The notes beneath the pieces were generated by a model. The model was not told the DNA's origin. It made no database searches and was given only the letters and a program-made list of their open reading frames with translations. The translations under genes and the position numbers were made by a program. 64,000 bases of DNA from Prevotella sp. (lineage in GTDB: Bacteria; Bacteroidota; Bacteroidia; Bacteroidales; Bacteroidaceae), in assembly GCA_016281055.1 (NCBI GenBank), contig JAEEHW010000134.1, positions 1-64,000 on the forward strand, written 5' to 3'. This document shows positions 16,952-24,943 of the stretch, in pieces. Each line of letters begins with the position of its first letter. The stretch's first letter is position 1.

Positions 16952-16983
16952 CAAAGTTACGAATAATAACCGAGTGCGCCAAA
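16952..16983 (-). promoter_or_regulatory. repressor promoter
   Basis: Read on the minus strand: TTTG at 16983-16980, 20 bases, TAACTTTG at 16959-16952. Start would be near 16945, so this promoter and the early one fire toward each other with overlapping 5' ends. Confidence 0.7.
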
Positions 16984-17020
16984 AAAAACGTATTAAAATA
17001 ATCAAAAAATTTCAAGTGGT

Positions 17021-17197
17021 ATGAAAAGACGAATTGTAGTGGACCGTGGCAGAGTGAACGACATTGCCCATGTGTTGAATCTGACGAGAGAGACCGTCAG
17101 CCGTTCGCTAAACTATCAGAGCAACTCGATGCTGGCGCGCAAGGTGCGCTTCGTGGCTAAGAGCCAGTATGACGGTGTGGAGGTAGGAAAGGACTGA
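17021..17197 (+). CDS. small HTH protein, Ner/Cro-like position
   Basis: 58 residues from the first ATG of the early transcript: basic start KRRIVVDRGR, then VNDIAHVLNLTRETVSRSLN, which reads as a helix-turn-helix, and a short basic tail. In Mu the first early gene is ner, a small repressor that counters the lysogenic promoter; position, size and fold suggest the same role here. Homology to Ner itself cannot be judged by eye. Confidence 0.65.
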   Translation: MKRRIVVDRGRVNDIAHVLNLTRETVSRSLNYQSNSMLARKVRFVAKSQYDGVEVGKD

Positions 17198-17242
17198 AGG
17201 ATGGAAGAATTGAAAAATTGAAGTATAAAAAAGGAGGAAATT

Positions 17243-17464
17243 ATGAAAGACGATATGAAACGGATATTCGGCAAGGAATGGACGTGGTTCCGGAGGCTGA
17301 GCCTCGTGGACAAACTGAGGAGCTTCTGGTTCTGCTGGAGCCTGTGCCTGGTGGGATGCGTGAGTTGTGACGCACATCCTTACGTGCTGGTTGCGCTGCT
17401 GCTGAACTTCATGGCGAGCGCTGCAAGCGCTACGAGGCTGCCGCTGGATGAATATGAGGGATGA
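17243..17464 (+). CDS. small membrane protein, unknown
   Basis: 73 residues preceded by a strong AAAGGAGG ribosome site. One hydrophobic hairpin-like region (FWFCWSLCLVGCVS and YVLVALLLNFMASAASA) after a charged N-terminus. I do not recognise it; its place in the early operon suggests an accessory role such as exclusion or cell-state change, but nothing in the sequence proves it. Confidence 0.6.
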   Translation: MKDDMKRIFGKEWTWFRRLSLVDKLRSFWFCWSLCLVGCVSCDAHPYVLVALLLNFMASAASATRLPLDEYEG

Positions 17465-17474
17465 GCGGTGTGGG

Positions 17475-17565
17475 GTCGCTGTGATACAGCGACATACTGA
17501 ACAACAAGGACGGACAGCGATACACTGAACGGCAAGGACGGACAGCGACATACTGAACAACGAGA
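17475..17565. repeat. palindrome copy 1 with tandem half-units
   Basis: GTCGCTGTGATACAGCGAC at 17475-17493 followed by ATACTGAAC, then two further partial units (ACAGCGATACACTGAAC near 17514 and ACAGCGACATACTGAAC near 17544) joined by AACAAGGACGG-like spacers. It fills the gap 17465-17596. Four other full copies occur in the late region. Confidence 0.8.
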
Positions 17566-17596
17566 ACAAAACTAAGAACCATAAAACTGAAGAATT

Positions 17597-17791
17597 ATGA
17601 GACAGCCTGACAAGAACAGAGTGAGGAACGCCATGCGGCACGTGGAGTTGGCAGCAAAGCTGCTTTCGTATATCAGGGACGAGAACCTGGACAGTGGCAA
17701 CGAGCACTTCCGCAACATGACGGCAGCATCGCTGCACGATGCACAGCTGCTGCTCAAGCAGTGGAAGAGACGCATAGACATCAACGACTGA
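17597..17791 (+). CDS. small hypothetical early protein
   Basis: 64 residues, charged and probably all-helical (MRHVELAAKLLSYIRDENL; SLHDAQLLLKQWKRRIDI). No motif recognised. It lies directly before the transposase, 28 bases apart, in the same direction. Confidence 0.6.
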   Translation: MRQPDKNRVRNAMRHVELAAKLLSYIRDENLDSGNEHFRNMTAASLHDAQLLLKQWKRRIDIND

Positions 17792-17819
17792 AAAGACAAG
17801 AAAGGTATCAAAGGTACAC

Positions 17820-19883
17820 ATGGAGTATTACAACAACATATTGTGCGTAACCTACGCAGAACTGACGGAGGGCGACGATGCCGTAATCACGGCTGCCACG
17901 CTGCGCCAGAACATGCGCCGCGGCAACATACAGTGTGCGCGCCAGGGGAAAGGCGAAGGCAACTACGCACTCTACATCTATGCGTCCCTGCCTGAGAAGT
18001 ACCGCATGAGATACGAAGAGAAATACGGCGACCCGAAGGCGGTGCTGAAGAAGCAGCCTGCCGACATACATGCACTGGCAGACCGCAGAGCCAGGGAATA
18101 TTACGAAGCGTTTGAATATGAGTTGAATGGTGTTCAGACACGACTCAGCCGGAAGCTCATCGACGAGTACACGGTGAACGCCAGCGTGCTTGGTCACCTG
18201 CTGAAACGCATCGGTGAACTCAGGGCCTACACCGCCGCCCTCGGTGGAGGCAAGCGCAGCGACCTCTGGGACATCATCTACGGTGAGAGCGAGCAGATGC
18301 GCGAAGAGTGCGGCCACACGCTGCCGAAGAACATCAAGCGTCTGCGCGACAGGGTGAACGCCTACAAGGCAGACGGCTACCAGTCAGTCATCAGCGGCAA
18401 GATAGGCAACTGCAACACGCTGAAGATAACCGAGGAGGCTGGCCGCCGGCTCGTGGCACTGAAGCGCAGCAAGGTGCCTGTGCTGACAGACCGCCAGATA
18501 TTCGACCAGTTCAACAGCGAGGCAGCGGAACGCGGATGGAAGCCACTGCGCAGCATCAGCGGCATGAAGGCATGGCTCAGCAGTCCGCAGACGGAGCCGC
18601 TGTGGCACGACGCAGTGCACGGGGAACTCAGCGCGCACCAGAAGTATGACCGCCGCCACAGAACTGCACTGCCTCAGATGCGCGATGCACTGTGGTACGG
18701 TGACGGTACGAAACTCAACCTATACTACAGGGATGATGACGGCAAGGTGCGCACGACGAGCGTCTATGAAGTCATCGACGCATACAGCGAAACCTTCCTC
18801 GGCTACTGCATCAGCGACACCGAGGACTACGAGGCACAGTACATGGCATACCGGATGGCAGTGCAGGTGAGCGGTCACAAGCCGTATGAGATAGTACACG
18901 ACAACCAGGGCGGCCACAAGAAAGCAAATTCAGCCGGAATGCTCGACAAGATATGCCGCCTTCACCGCACCACCGCACCGTACAACGGAGCATCGAAGAC
19001 CATAGAGAGCGTATTCGGCAGGTTCCAGCAGGAGGTGCTTCATAAGGACTGGCGCTTCACCGGTCAGAACATCACGGCAAGGAAGCAGACGAGCCGTCCC
19101 AACATGGAGTTTATCGAAGCCAACAAAGACCAGCTCTACACGCTTGAGGAACTGAAGGCAGCCTATGTGAAGGCACGCACTGAGTGGAACGAGATGAAAC
19201 ACCCTGCCACTGGCGAGCGACGCATAGACATGTATCAGGCGAGCGAGAACCCCGAGACACCGACAGTCACCACCGCCGACATGATAGACATGTTCTGGGT
19301 GACGTGCGACAGGATGAGCACCTTCACCAGCAGCGGCATAGAGATAACCGTCAAGGGCAAGAAACGCCAATACGAGGTGATGAGCGCACCGGGCGTGCCC
19401 GATACAGAGTGGCGCAGGCAGCACACCTGGCAGAAGTTCGTGGTAAAGTACGACCCATACGATTTCAGCAGCATACGGCTGTACTGGAAAGACAAGGCAG
19501 GAGACCTGCGCTTCGAGCGTGTGGCAGAGCCTTACATCGTAATCCACCGTGCAGTGCAGGAGCAGACCGAGGGCGAGGCACTGTTCATACGCCACCAGCA
19601 GAAGGAGGCAGAGCAGAGCCGCATAGAGCGTCAGGTGGCAGCACGCGAGATAGAACACAGCGAGGGAGTGGCGCCGGAACAGCACGGACTGACCTCGCCA
19701 AGGCTCAAGGGAGTACGCAGCGACGTGCAGAGGCAGATAGACCGCCGCACAAGGAAGTACGGACGCGCCCCGGAGGAACTGAGCATCGGCAGGGTGACGA
19801 AGATTGTCAGCAACATAGACTGGCGCGACGTGGAGAAGGAAACCGCACCGATAGACGAGCGCAAGGTTGCGGGGAAACTTTGA
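17820..19883 (+). CDS. MuA-like D,D35E transposase
   Basis: 687 residues. N-terminal DNA-binding region (about 1-250), then the integrase core with the catalytic triad visible: D294 in WYGDGTKLN, D361 in EIVHDNQGG and E396 in SKTIESVFGRF, exactly 35 apart for the last pair. A Mu-transposase C-terminal beta-barrel follows (VTVKGKKRQYEV and VKYDPYDFSSIRLY are typical), then a charged tail. It carries out strand transfer at the phage ends for integration and replicative transposition, working with the MuB-like ATPase downstream. Confidence 0.95.
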   Translation: MEYYNNILCVTYAELTEGDDAVITAATLRQNMRRGNIQCARQGKGEGNYALYIYASLPEKYRMRYEEKYGDPKAVLKKQPADIHALADRRAREYYEAFEYELNGVQTRLSRKLIDEYTVNASVLGHLLKRIGELRAYTAALGGGKRSDLWDIIYGESEQMREECGHTLPKNIKRLRDRVNAYKADGYQSVISGKIGNCNTLKITEEAGRRLVALKRSKVPVLTDRQIFDQFNSEAAERGWKPLRSISGMKAWLSSPQTEPLWHDAVHGELSAHQKYDRRHRTALPQMRDALWYGDGTKLNLYYRDDDGKVRTTSVYEVIDAYSETFLGYCISDTEDYEAQYMAYRMAVQVSGHKPYEIVHDNQGGHKKANSAGMLDKICRLHRTTAPYNGASKTIESVFGRFQQEVLHKDWRFTGQNITARKQTSRPNMEFIEANKDQLYTLEELKAAYVKARTEWNEMKHPATGERRIDMYQASENPETPTVTTADMIDMFWVTCDRMSTFTSSGIEITVKGKKRQYEVMSAPGVPDTEWRRQHTWQKFVVKYDPYDFSSIRLYWKDKAGDLRFERVAEPYIVIHRAVQEQTEGEALFIRHQQKEAEQSRIERQVAAREIEHSEGVAPEQHGLTSPRLKGVRSDVQRQIDRRTRKYGRAPEELSIGRVTKIVSNIDWRDVEKETAPIDERKVAGKL

Positions 19884-19924
19884 CAATGCACAATGCATAA
19901 TGCACAATGCATAATGCACAATTA
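19884..19924. repeat. AT-rich AATGCACAATGCATA module after transposase
   Basis: Alternating AATGCACAATGCATA words begin at the transposase stop codon and end before the next leader. Confidence 0.85.
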
Positions 19925-19964
19925 AATTAAATCAAGAATACAAACTGACTAAAAACATTAAGTT

Positions 19965-20834
19965 ATGGAATTGACACAGAAAGACAAGGAACAAATCAGG
20001 GAGAGCCTGAGAGTGTATGTAAGCAAGTACCCCAGCCAGAACAAGGCCGTGGGCAGTCTGAAAGGTACAAGTGCCGGAACAGTCAGCTGCATACTCAGCG
20101 GCAAGTGGGAGAATATCAGCGACGCCATGTGGCGCAAGGTAAGGGAACAGGTATCATTTGTTCGCGAACAGGAATGGCAGATAGTCGAGACAGGTGCATA
20201 TCAGGAAATAACATACGCACTGACGGACGCACAGGACTCTTGCAACGTGACATGGGTGGTTGGCGAAGCCGGCAGCGGCAAGACCACGACTGCCAAGGTG
20301 TATGCCGACGAGCATCGCGAAGTGTTCTACCTGCAGTGCTCCGAAGACCTGCACAAGGGCGAGTTTGTAAGGGAGATAGCCCGCATCATCGGCATACGCG
20401 GCGAGGGCTACACCGTGCGCGAACTGTGGAAGGAGATACTGGCACGCCTGATACAGATGAACGCTCCGCTGCTCATCTTCGACGAGGCCGACAAACTGAC
20501 AGAGAGCGTGTTCCACTATTTCATCAGCCTGTATAACAAGGTAGAAGACAAGTGCGGCGTGGTGTTCCTCAGCACCGACTACATAAAGAAGCGCGTGCGC
20601 AACGGCCTGCGCCACGAGAAGCCAGGCTACAAGGAGTTTTACAGCCGCATAGGCAGGAAATACTTCGAGATAGACGATACTACGCCCAACGACGTGTATG
20701 CCATCTGCACCGCCAACGGACTGACGGAACGCAAGGACATCGAGGAAGTGCTGCGTGACGCAGAGGACAGCGACTACGACCTGCGCCGTGTGAAGAAGAG
20801 CGTGCACCGTGTTTTGAAAATGCACAATGCATAA
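19965..20834 (+). CDS. MuB-like AAA+ target-selection ATPase
   Basis: 289 residues. N-terminal HTH (KAVGSLKGTSAGTVSCILSGKW, about residues 24-45), as in MuB, then an AAA+ domain with Walker A GEAGSGKTTT near residue 100 and Walker B LLIFDEAD near 169-176. It probably binds target DNA and delivers it to the transposase, and confers target immunity. Its last residues, KMHNA, are encoded by the AT-rich repeat that follows, which suggests the repeat moved in over the original end. Confidence 0.9.
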   Translation: MELTQKDKEQIRESLRVYVSKYPSQNKAVGSLKGTSAGTVSCILSGKWENISDAMWRKVREQVSFVREQEWQIVETGAYQEITYALTDAQDSCNVTWVVGEAGSGKTTTAKVYADEHREVFYLQCSEDLHKGEFVREIARIIGIRGEGYTVRELWKEILARLIQMNAPLLIFDEADKLTESVFHYFISLYNKVEDKCGVVFLSTDYIKKRVRNGLRHEKPGYKEFYSRIGRKYFEIDDTTPNDVYAICTANGLTERKDIEEVLRDAEDSDYDLRRVKKSVHRVLKMHNA

Positions 20835-20878
20835 TTCACAATGCACAATCTTAATTCTTAATTCATAATTCTTAATAT
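20818..20878. repeat. AT-rich module spanning the MuB-like stop
   Basis: AATGCACAATGCATAATTC, then TTAATTCTTAATTCATAATTC words, reaching right up to the ATG at 20879. Confidence 0.85.
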
Positions 20879-21496
20879 ATGGGAAGACAGTTGACAGTCA
20901 GCGAGGTGCTGCGCAAGAAGGAACATACATTTCCATTCAAGGGCAAGTGGCGCGAGGCATTCGGTGAGCCGGAGCGCACCGGGGTGTGGTTTATCTGGGG
21001 CAACTCCGGCAACGGCAAGAGCAGCTTTACCATGCAGCTGTGCAAGGAACTGTGCAAGTATGCCCGTGTGGCCTACGACTCACTGGAGGAAGGCACAGGC
21101 ATGACGATGCGGCAGAGCCTGCAGCGACACGGTATGCTCGACGTGGGCGGTCGTTTCAGCCTGCTCGACAATGAGTCAATGCCCTACCTGCGCGCACGCC
21201 TCCGTCAGCGCAAGAGCCCCGACGTAGTGATAATAGACTCGTTCCAATACACGCAGATGACCTACAAGGAGTATATCCGCATGAAGGAAACCAATCGCGG
21301 CAAGCTGCTCATCTTCATCAGCCACGCCAACGGACAGCGTCCGCGCGGTTCTGCAGCGGTGAGCGTGATGTATGATGCCGCACTGAAGATATGGGTGGAG
21401 GGTTTCAAGGCCTTCAGCAAGGGCAGGTTCATAGGCGAGACCGGCGAGATGACCATCTGGGAGGAAGGAGCGGCAAAGTACTGGGGACGTTCGTAA
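20879..21496 (+). CDS. RecA-fold ATPase, early phage protein
   Basis: 205 residues. Walker A GNSGNGKSS near residues 41-49 and Walker B VVIIDS near 116-121, followed by FISHANGQRPRGSAA, which resembles the sensor loop of RecA/DnaB-like or RadA-like ATPases. It may act in phage replication or transposition complex handling. No helicase or Lon domain is attached. The AT-rich repeat abuts its ATG, so no standard ribosome site is visible. Confidence 0.75.
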   Translation: MGRQLTVSEVLRKKEHTFPFKGKWREAFGEPERTGVWFIWGNSGNGKSSFTMQLCKELCKYARVAYDSLEEGTGMTMRQSLQRHGMLDVGGRFSLLDNESMPYLRARLRQRKSPDVVIIDSFQYTQMTYKEYIRMKETNRGKLLIFISHANGQRPRGSAAVSVMYDAALKIWVEGFKAFSKGRFIGETGEMTIWEEGAAKYWGRS

Positions 21497-21557
21497 TGCA
21501 CAATTCACAATGCATAATTCACAATCTTAATTCATAATTATTAATTCTTAATTATCA
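21496..21557. repeat. AT-rich module
   Basis: TGCACAATTCACAATGCATAATTC then TTAATTC-type words, from the ATPase stop at 21494-21496 to the leader of the next gene. Confidence 0.85.
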
Positions 21558-21559
21558 CG

Positions 21560-21880
21560 ATGACTATGGAATGGGAAGAAATAAAGAGAGACAGCGAAGC
21601 TCTGAAGAAAGTGAAGGAGCGCGTGTTCGACAATATGACGGCGGACTACAAGCCGGGTGATACAATCTACATACTGATGGAACCCGATGCCGCCGAGGGG
21701 CTTGTGGAAGACTGGTTCACCCACGGCTACGAGTGCGACATGCGTCTGAAGAAGTCGGAAAAGAACCCCGGCAAGGTGGTGATGATAACCACTGACATGA
21801 TGTGGGCGAGCCGTGTGATACGGTGGCACAAGTACCTGAAGGTGACATACAGGAAGGAGGTGAGGCATGACGTCGCTTGA
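21560..21880 (+). CDS. hypothetical early protein
   Basis: 106 residues, mixed alpha/beta (KPGDTIYILMEPDAAEG; KVVMITTDMMWASRVIRWHKYLKVTYR). I recognise no family. Its end overlaps the next start by 14 bases, so the two are translationally coupled. Confidence 0.65.
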   Translation: MTMEWEEIKRDSEALKKVKERVFDNMTADYKPGDTIYILMEPDAAEGLVEDWFTHGYECDMRLKKSEKNPGKVVMITTDMMWASRVIRWHKYLKVTYRKEVRHDVA

Positions 21881-22277
21881 CAGGAACTACGCACGGTTCT
21901 ATGCAGTGCTCAACCGTGTGCCGTGCAAGGCCGACCGAGAAGACCTGAAGAAGTCGCTCGTCAACAGCGTGTCGTTAGGCAGAACCGACAGCCTGCGCGA
22001 ACTCAGTGACCGCGAGTACCGCACGCTATGCGATACGCTTGAACGCTCGCTCGGAGAGAAGACACACGGTGAAGACACGGAACGGCGCAGACAACGCAGC
22101 GTGGTGCTGCACCTGATGCAGAAGTACGGCGTGGACACCACTTCATGGGCAGCCGTTGACCGTTTCTGCTTAGACAACAGGATAGCCGGAAAGAAATTCC
22201 GCATGATTGACACTGAGGAACTGGAACAGCTGAGCCGCAAACTCAGGGCAATGCTTGATAAAATGCACAATTCATAA
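21867..22277 (+). CDS. hypothetical early protein, possibly GemA/gp16-like
   Basis: 136 residues, helical and basic. The arrangement of a repeat-like first part and a C-terminal block SWAAVDRFCLDNRIAGKKFRMIDTEELEQL resembles the GemA (DUF1018) proteins found at this place in Mu-like phages, but the match is weak. The last residues DKMHNS come from the AT-rich repeat. Confidence 0.55.
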   Translation: MTSLDRNYARFYAVLNRVPCKADREDLKKSLVNSVSLGRTDSLRELSDREYRTLCDTLERSLGEKTHGEDTERRRQRSVVLHLMQKYGVDTTSWAAVDRFCLDNRIAGKKFRMIDTEELEQLSRKLRAMLDKMHNS

Positions 22278-22285
22278 TTCAATTA
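22262..22285. repeat. short AT-rich module spanning a stop
   Basis: ATGCACAATTCATAATTCAAT supplies the C-terminus and stop of the preceding gene. Confidence 0.75.
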
Positions 22286-22306
22286 CTTTTCAAATACTAT
22301 TCAAAC

Positions 22307-22981
22307 ATGGAAGAGAACAAGAACATGACAGCCGTGGAGATGACGGCAGACGAGAAAGCTCAGTTCGAGGCTTTCAAGAAGGAACAGGAGCGCAGGCAGA
22401 GGATGCAGGAGCGCAAGGATAACCGCGAGGCATACGTGCAGCTGGTGGACGAGCAGATAGAGAGCACCATTCCAGAACTGCAGGCGCTCAGCGAACAGAT
22501 ACGCACGGTGAAGGAATGTGTGTTTGACAATTTCAGGGAGGTGCTGCGCATGAAGGCAGAGGTGATGCACCTCAACAAGCGCGACGGACAGTTCTCGCAC
22601 ACGTTCACCAACTCATGCGGCACCATGCGCCTGACGCTCGGAGTGAACACCGTGGATTCCTACCTCGACACAGCAGAGGACGGCATCGCAATGGTGAAGG
22701 AGTACATCACCGGACTTGCCAAGGATGAGGACACGCAGTTACTCGTAGATACCATCCTGCGTCTGCTCAGCAAGGACCAGCAGGGCAACCTCAAGGCATC
22801 GCGCGTGTTGCAGTTGAAGCAGATGGCAGAGAAGACCGGCGACGAGCGTTTCATTGAGGGAGTGGAGATAATCATGGAGGCCTACAAGCCGTCAGTAACC
22901 CGCCAGTACATACGTGCGGAGGTCAAGGACACGGAAACAGGCGCATGGAAGTACATACCGCTGTCGGTGACAGACGCCTGA
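22307..22981 (+). CDS. DUF3164 family protein
   Basis: 224 residues. A charged coiled-coil start (FEAFKKEQERRQRMQERKD) leads to the conserved region HTFTNSCGTMRLTLGVNTVDSYLDTAEDGI and a long C-terminal part with KASRVLQLKQMAEKTGDERF, as in DUF3164 proteins, which are common in the early region of Mu-like phages. Function unknown; by position it may replace Mu Gam or a similar nucleic-acid protein. A terminator follows 37 bases later, closing the early operon. Confidence 0.75.
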   Translation: MEENKNMTAVEMTADEKAQFEAFKKEQERRQRMQERKDNREAYVQLVDEQIESTIPELQALSEQIRTVKECVFDNFREVLRMKAEVMHLNKRDGQFSHTFTNSCGTMRLTLGVNTVDSYLDTAEDGIAMVKEYITGLAKDEDTQLLVDTILRLLSKDQQGNLKASRVLQLKQMAEKTGDERFIEGVEIIMEAYKPSVTRQYIRAEVKDTETGAWKYIPLSVTDA

Positions 22982-23017
22982 CCAGGGCAGTGCCGTTCAA
23001 TATGTGACAACAAAATA

Positions 23018-23046
23018 GGGGTGTTTCAGTCGAAACATCCCTTTTT
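23018..23046 (+). terminator. end of the early operon
   Basis: GGGGTGTTTC (23018-23027), loop AGTC, GAAACATCCC (23032-23041), then TTTTT. Confidence 0.85.
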
Positions 23047-23049
23047 CTA

Positions 23050-23080
23050 TTGTTTATGTGCAAGAAAATCAGTAACTTTG
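23050..23080 (+). promoter_or_regulatory. promoter of the small gene at 23116
   Basis: TTG at 23050-23052, 20 bases, TAACTTTG at 23073-23080. It lies directly after the early terminator, so this gene is timed separately from the early operon. Confidence 0.7.
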
Positions 23081-23115
23081 CGGAATAAAGAATAAGGTTG
23101 TAAGGAATAAGGACT

Positions 23116-23433
23116 ATGAGTAAAGGCAGAAGCAAAGATCTTGTCGCAGAGCGCGACCGCAGAATGTTTGAACGCTACTATTACTGGACGGAGGTGTGCC
23201 GGCTTCGTTTCGACGATGCCATTCAGCGCCTGAGCCGCGAGGAGTTCTTCATCTCGGAGGCTCGCGTGCTGCAGGTGGTGCGCCGCATGGTGCAACAGGG
23301 AGCCACCGTCGATGGCAAGGGCATAGACCGTCCGATGTTCACTGGCTTTCGTTCTGCCGTGCGGAAACCGAAACAGCCAGCGAAAGCGTGTGCGGCGGCT
23401 CAGCCACCGCTCTTTCCCGGACTGTTTGACTGA
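23116..23433 (+). CDS. small basic protein, candidate late-gene activator
   Basis: 105 residues. The core RLRFDDAIQRLSREEFFISEARVLQVVRRM reads as helices that could form an HTH, with a basic lead and a proline-rich tail. It has its own promoter after the early terminator, the place where Mu carries mor. Similar small proteins are common in Bacteroidota phages without known function. Its last 95 bases overlap, in antisense, the end of the leftward late operon. Confidence 0.6.
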   Translation: MSKGRSKDLVAERDRRMFERYYYWTEVCRLRFDDAIQRLSREEFFISEARVLQVVRRMVQQGATVDGKGIDRPMFTGFRSAVRKPKQPAKACAAAQPPLFPGLFD

Positions 23434-23857
23434 CCGTCAGCGTATAGTGCTGCTCATACACCTTGATGCCGTGGCTCCAGGTGTAGAAGCGTGAACGCTC
23501 ACGCACGAGTGGTCCGTCACCGAGCGGACGGAAGCCCTGCAGGGCCTTGTGTATGCGGTCAGCCATGTCGGCACGGCTCATTATAGCCTCCATCGTGCCA
23601 CTGTCGTAGTGGGTGTCATCGTAGCAGTCTATTGCCAGGCGCACCACCACCTGCGCACGACCTTTCTGGACGAGGTCACCGAGGTTGCTCCAATCGGTTT
23701 CCGTCTCGCTGACCAATACGGCGGGGAACGTCAGCGGATAGGTGTCCATTTCCTGCCTGTCGATGGCTTCCAACTGACCGTAGTCCTCATCCACGGTGCT
23801 TACGTCTGGCATTGCGTCTGCAATGCGGCGTATGATGTTATAGAGTAGGTTTTCCAT
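23339..23857 (-). CDS. gp37-like tail-completion or neck protein
   Basis: 172 residues. The shape (helical start IIRRIADAMPDV, then strands TFPAVLVSETETDW and AQVVVRLAIDCYDDTH, a conserved GDGPLVRERSRFYTW and VYEQHYTLTV) resembles tail-terminator or gp37-like proteins that follow gpG and gp36 in Mu-like phages. It is the last gene of the leftward late operon. The C-terminal 30 residues lie over the 23116 gene on the other strand. Confidence 0.55.
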   Translation of the reverse strand: MENLLYNIIRRIADAMPDVSTVDEDYGQLEAIDRQEMDTYPLTFPAVLVSETETDWSNLGDLVQKGRAQVVVRLAIDCYDDTHYDSGTMEAIMSRADMADRIHKALQGFRPLGDGPLVRERSRFYTWSHGIKVYEQHYTLTVSQTVRERAVAEPPHTLSLAVSVSARQNESQ

Positions 23858-23859
23858 CT

Positions 23860-23896
23860 TTTTAGAATTGAAAAATTGGAGGATTGAAGAGTTATG
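23860..23896. repeat. AATTGAAGA-type simple repeat
   Basis: Words AGAATTGAAAAATTGGAGGATTGAAGAG separate the two genes; related words occur at 17204, 25735, 31845 and 38255. Confidence 0.7.
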
Positions 23897-24491
23897 TTAT
23901 AAGTTTCTTAATGCGCTCCATCGTCTCTGCGAAGATGGAGTTTATTTTTTCTATCAGTTCCCTTGAGTCTCCTATAAACTGACGCTGCGGTATGTGTGCA
24001 TTGATGGTCAGGCGTGTCTTCTTTGTCAGTGCCAGTGCCTTCCACTTCTGTGCCTCTGGCGGTAGTTCGCCCTGCGGTTCGCCCTTGCTCCTGCCACTGA
24101 GTGAATACACCATGTGCCAGGCGAAGCGTCTCATGCGTGCCGTGACGGTGGGGTGCGTGGTCACGTCGCCTCCGTCGTTGTGTATGGCGGCATACGGCAC
24201 GGGGTTCTCCACTGTCACCCTTCCCGGTGCCGTCGTTGTCTGTATGGAGCGCATGAGGTGGTTGCGCCTCGAGGTGAGCGGGCCGTACTGGCTGTCGGGG
24301 CCGCCCTGCTGCTGTCTGCGCGTGCGCTGCCACGGATGCAGGCCGCCATTGGTGAAGCCACCGTCGCGGAAGTTCTGCGTGAAGTGGTTCTTTGCCACTA
24401 TCGCCACCTTGCGAGGCAGACGGTCGCGCATCTCGCGGTCTATTTCTCTCTTTAGTGCGCTGATGCGTCTTGTGAGGTCGTCCTGTCTCAT
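23892..24491 (-). CDS. phage virion morphogenesis protein (Mu gpG family)
   Basis: 199 residues. The N-terminal basic helix, VAKNHFTQNFRDGGFTNGG, LTSRRNHLMRSI and the segment PYAAIHNDGGDVTTH are typical of the tail-completion / virion morphogenesis family (PF05069), and IPQRQFIGDSREL is its conserved end. It probably helps join head and tail. It overlaps the spanin-like gene by four bases. Confidence 0.88.
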   Translation of the reverse strand: MRQDDLTRRISALKREIDREMRDRLPRKVAIVAKNHFTQNFRDGGFTNGGLHPWQRTRRQQQGGPDSQYGPLTSRRNHLMRSIQTTTAPGRVTVENPVPYAAIHNDGGDVTTHPTVTARMRRFAWHMVYSLSGRSKGEPQGELPPEAQKWKALALTKKTRLTINAHIPQRQFIGDSRELIEKINSIFAETMERIKKLIT

Positions 24492-24943
24492 GTATGCTGA
24501 TTATTGCGTCGCTGTGATACAGCGACATACACGACGGCTGTCAGACATGCCACTGCTACGGCAAACCATGGATCCTGCCACCACGGTTGTTTCTGCTCCA
24601 CCGTTTCTTTGCTCCTGGTTCCCACCACACACACCTGATACATGGTGTCGGCGTGTGAGCGGTCGTGGTAGTATGAACGGTCATGGTAGTCTGAGTGCCA
24701 ATGCTCGGTGACGTGATAGACCGTGTCATTGCGGTTGTAGATATGCACTGAGACGCTGTCACGGTGAACTATATTGTCACGATGAACCACACTGTCACGC
24801 TGTTGCGTCAGTTCCCTCAGCGTGTCGTTCCTCTCGATGATGGTTTCCTGTTCCACTGTCTTGCAGCTACTGACAAGCAGCAGAGTGAAGAGTGAAAAGT
24901 GAAGAGTGAAAAATACCTTCCGGATGATGCTTGCTTTTTTCAT
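24488..24943 (-). CDS. spanin-like lipoprotein with C-terminal membrane segment
   Basis: 151 residues. A lipoprotein signal ends LLVSSCKT (Cys near residue 27). A His- and Asp-rich periplasmic region (HRDSVVHR-like, YHDRSYYHDRSHADT) follows, and a C-terminal membrane segment WFAVAVACLTAVVYVAVS. Having both an outer-membrane lipid anchor and an inner-membrane helix fits a unimolecular spanin, and the gene stands between holin-like and head genes. Part of the signal peptide is encoded by the AGTGAAGA simple repeat, and the last residues (YVAVSQRR) by palindrome copy 2. Confidence 0.65.
   Translation of the reverse strand: MKKASIIRKVFFTLHFSLFTLLLVSSCKTVEQETIIERNDTLRELTQQRDSVVHRDNIVHRDSVSVHIYNRNDTVYHVTEHWHSDYHDRSYYHDRSHADTMYQVCVVGTRSKETVEQKQPWWQDPWFAVAVACLTAVVYVAVSQRRNNQHT
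24508..24526. repeat. palindrome copy 2 (inside a coding end)
   Basis: GTCGCTGTGATACAGCGAC, here read through as the last codons of the spanin-like gene and 17 bases before the gpG-type start. Confidence 0.85.

Noticed and set aside
18930..19919. Long antisense frame (about 330 codons) under the transposase gene
   Set aside because: It mirrors the GC-rich codon pattern of the transposase, has no domain and no promoter.
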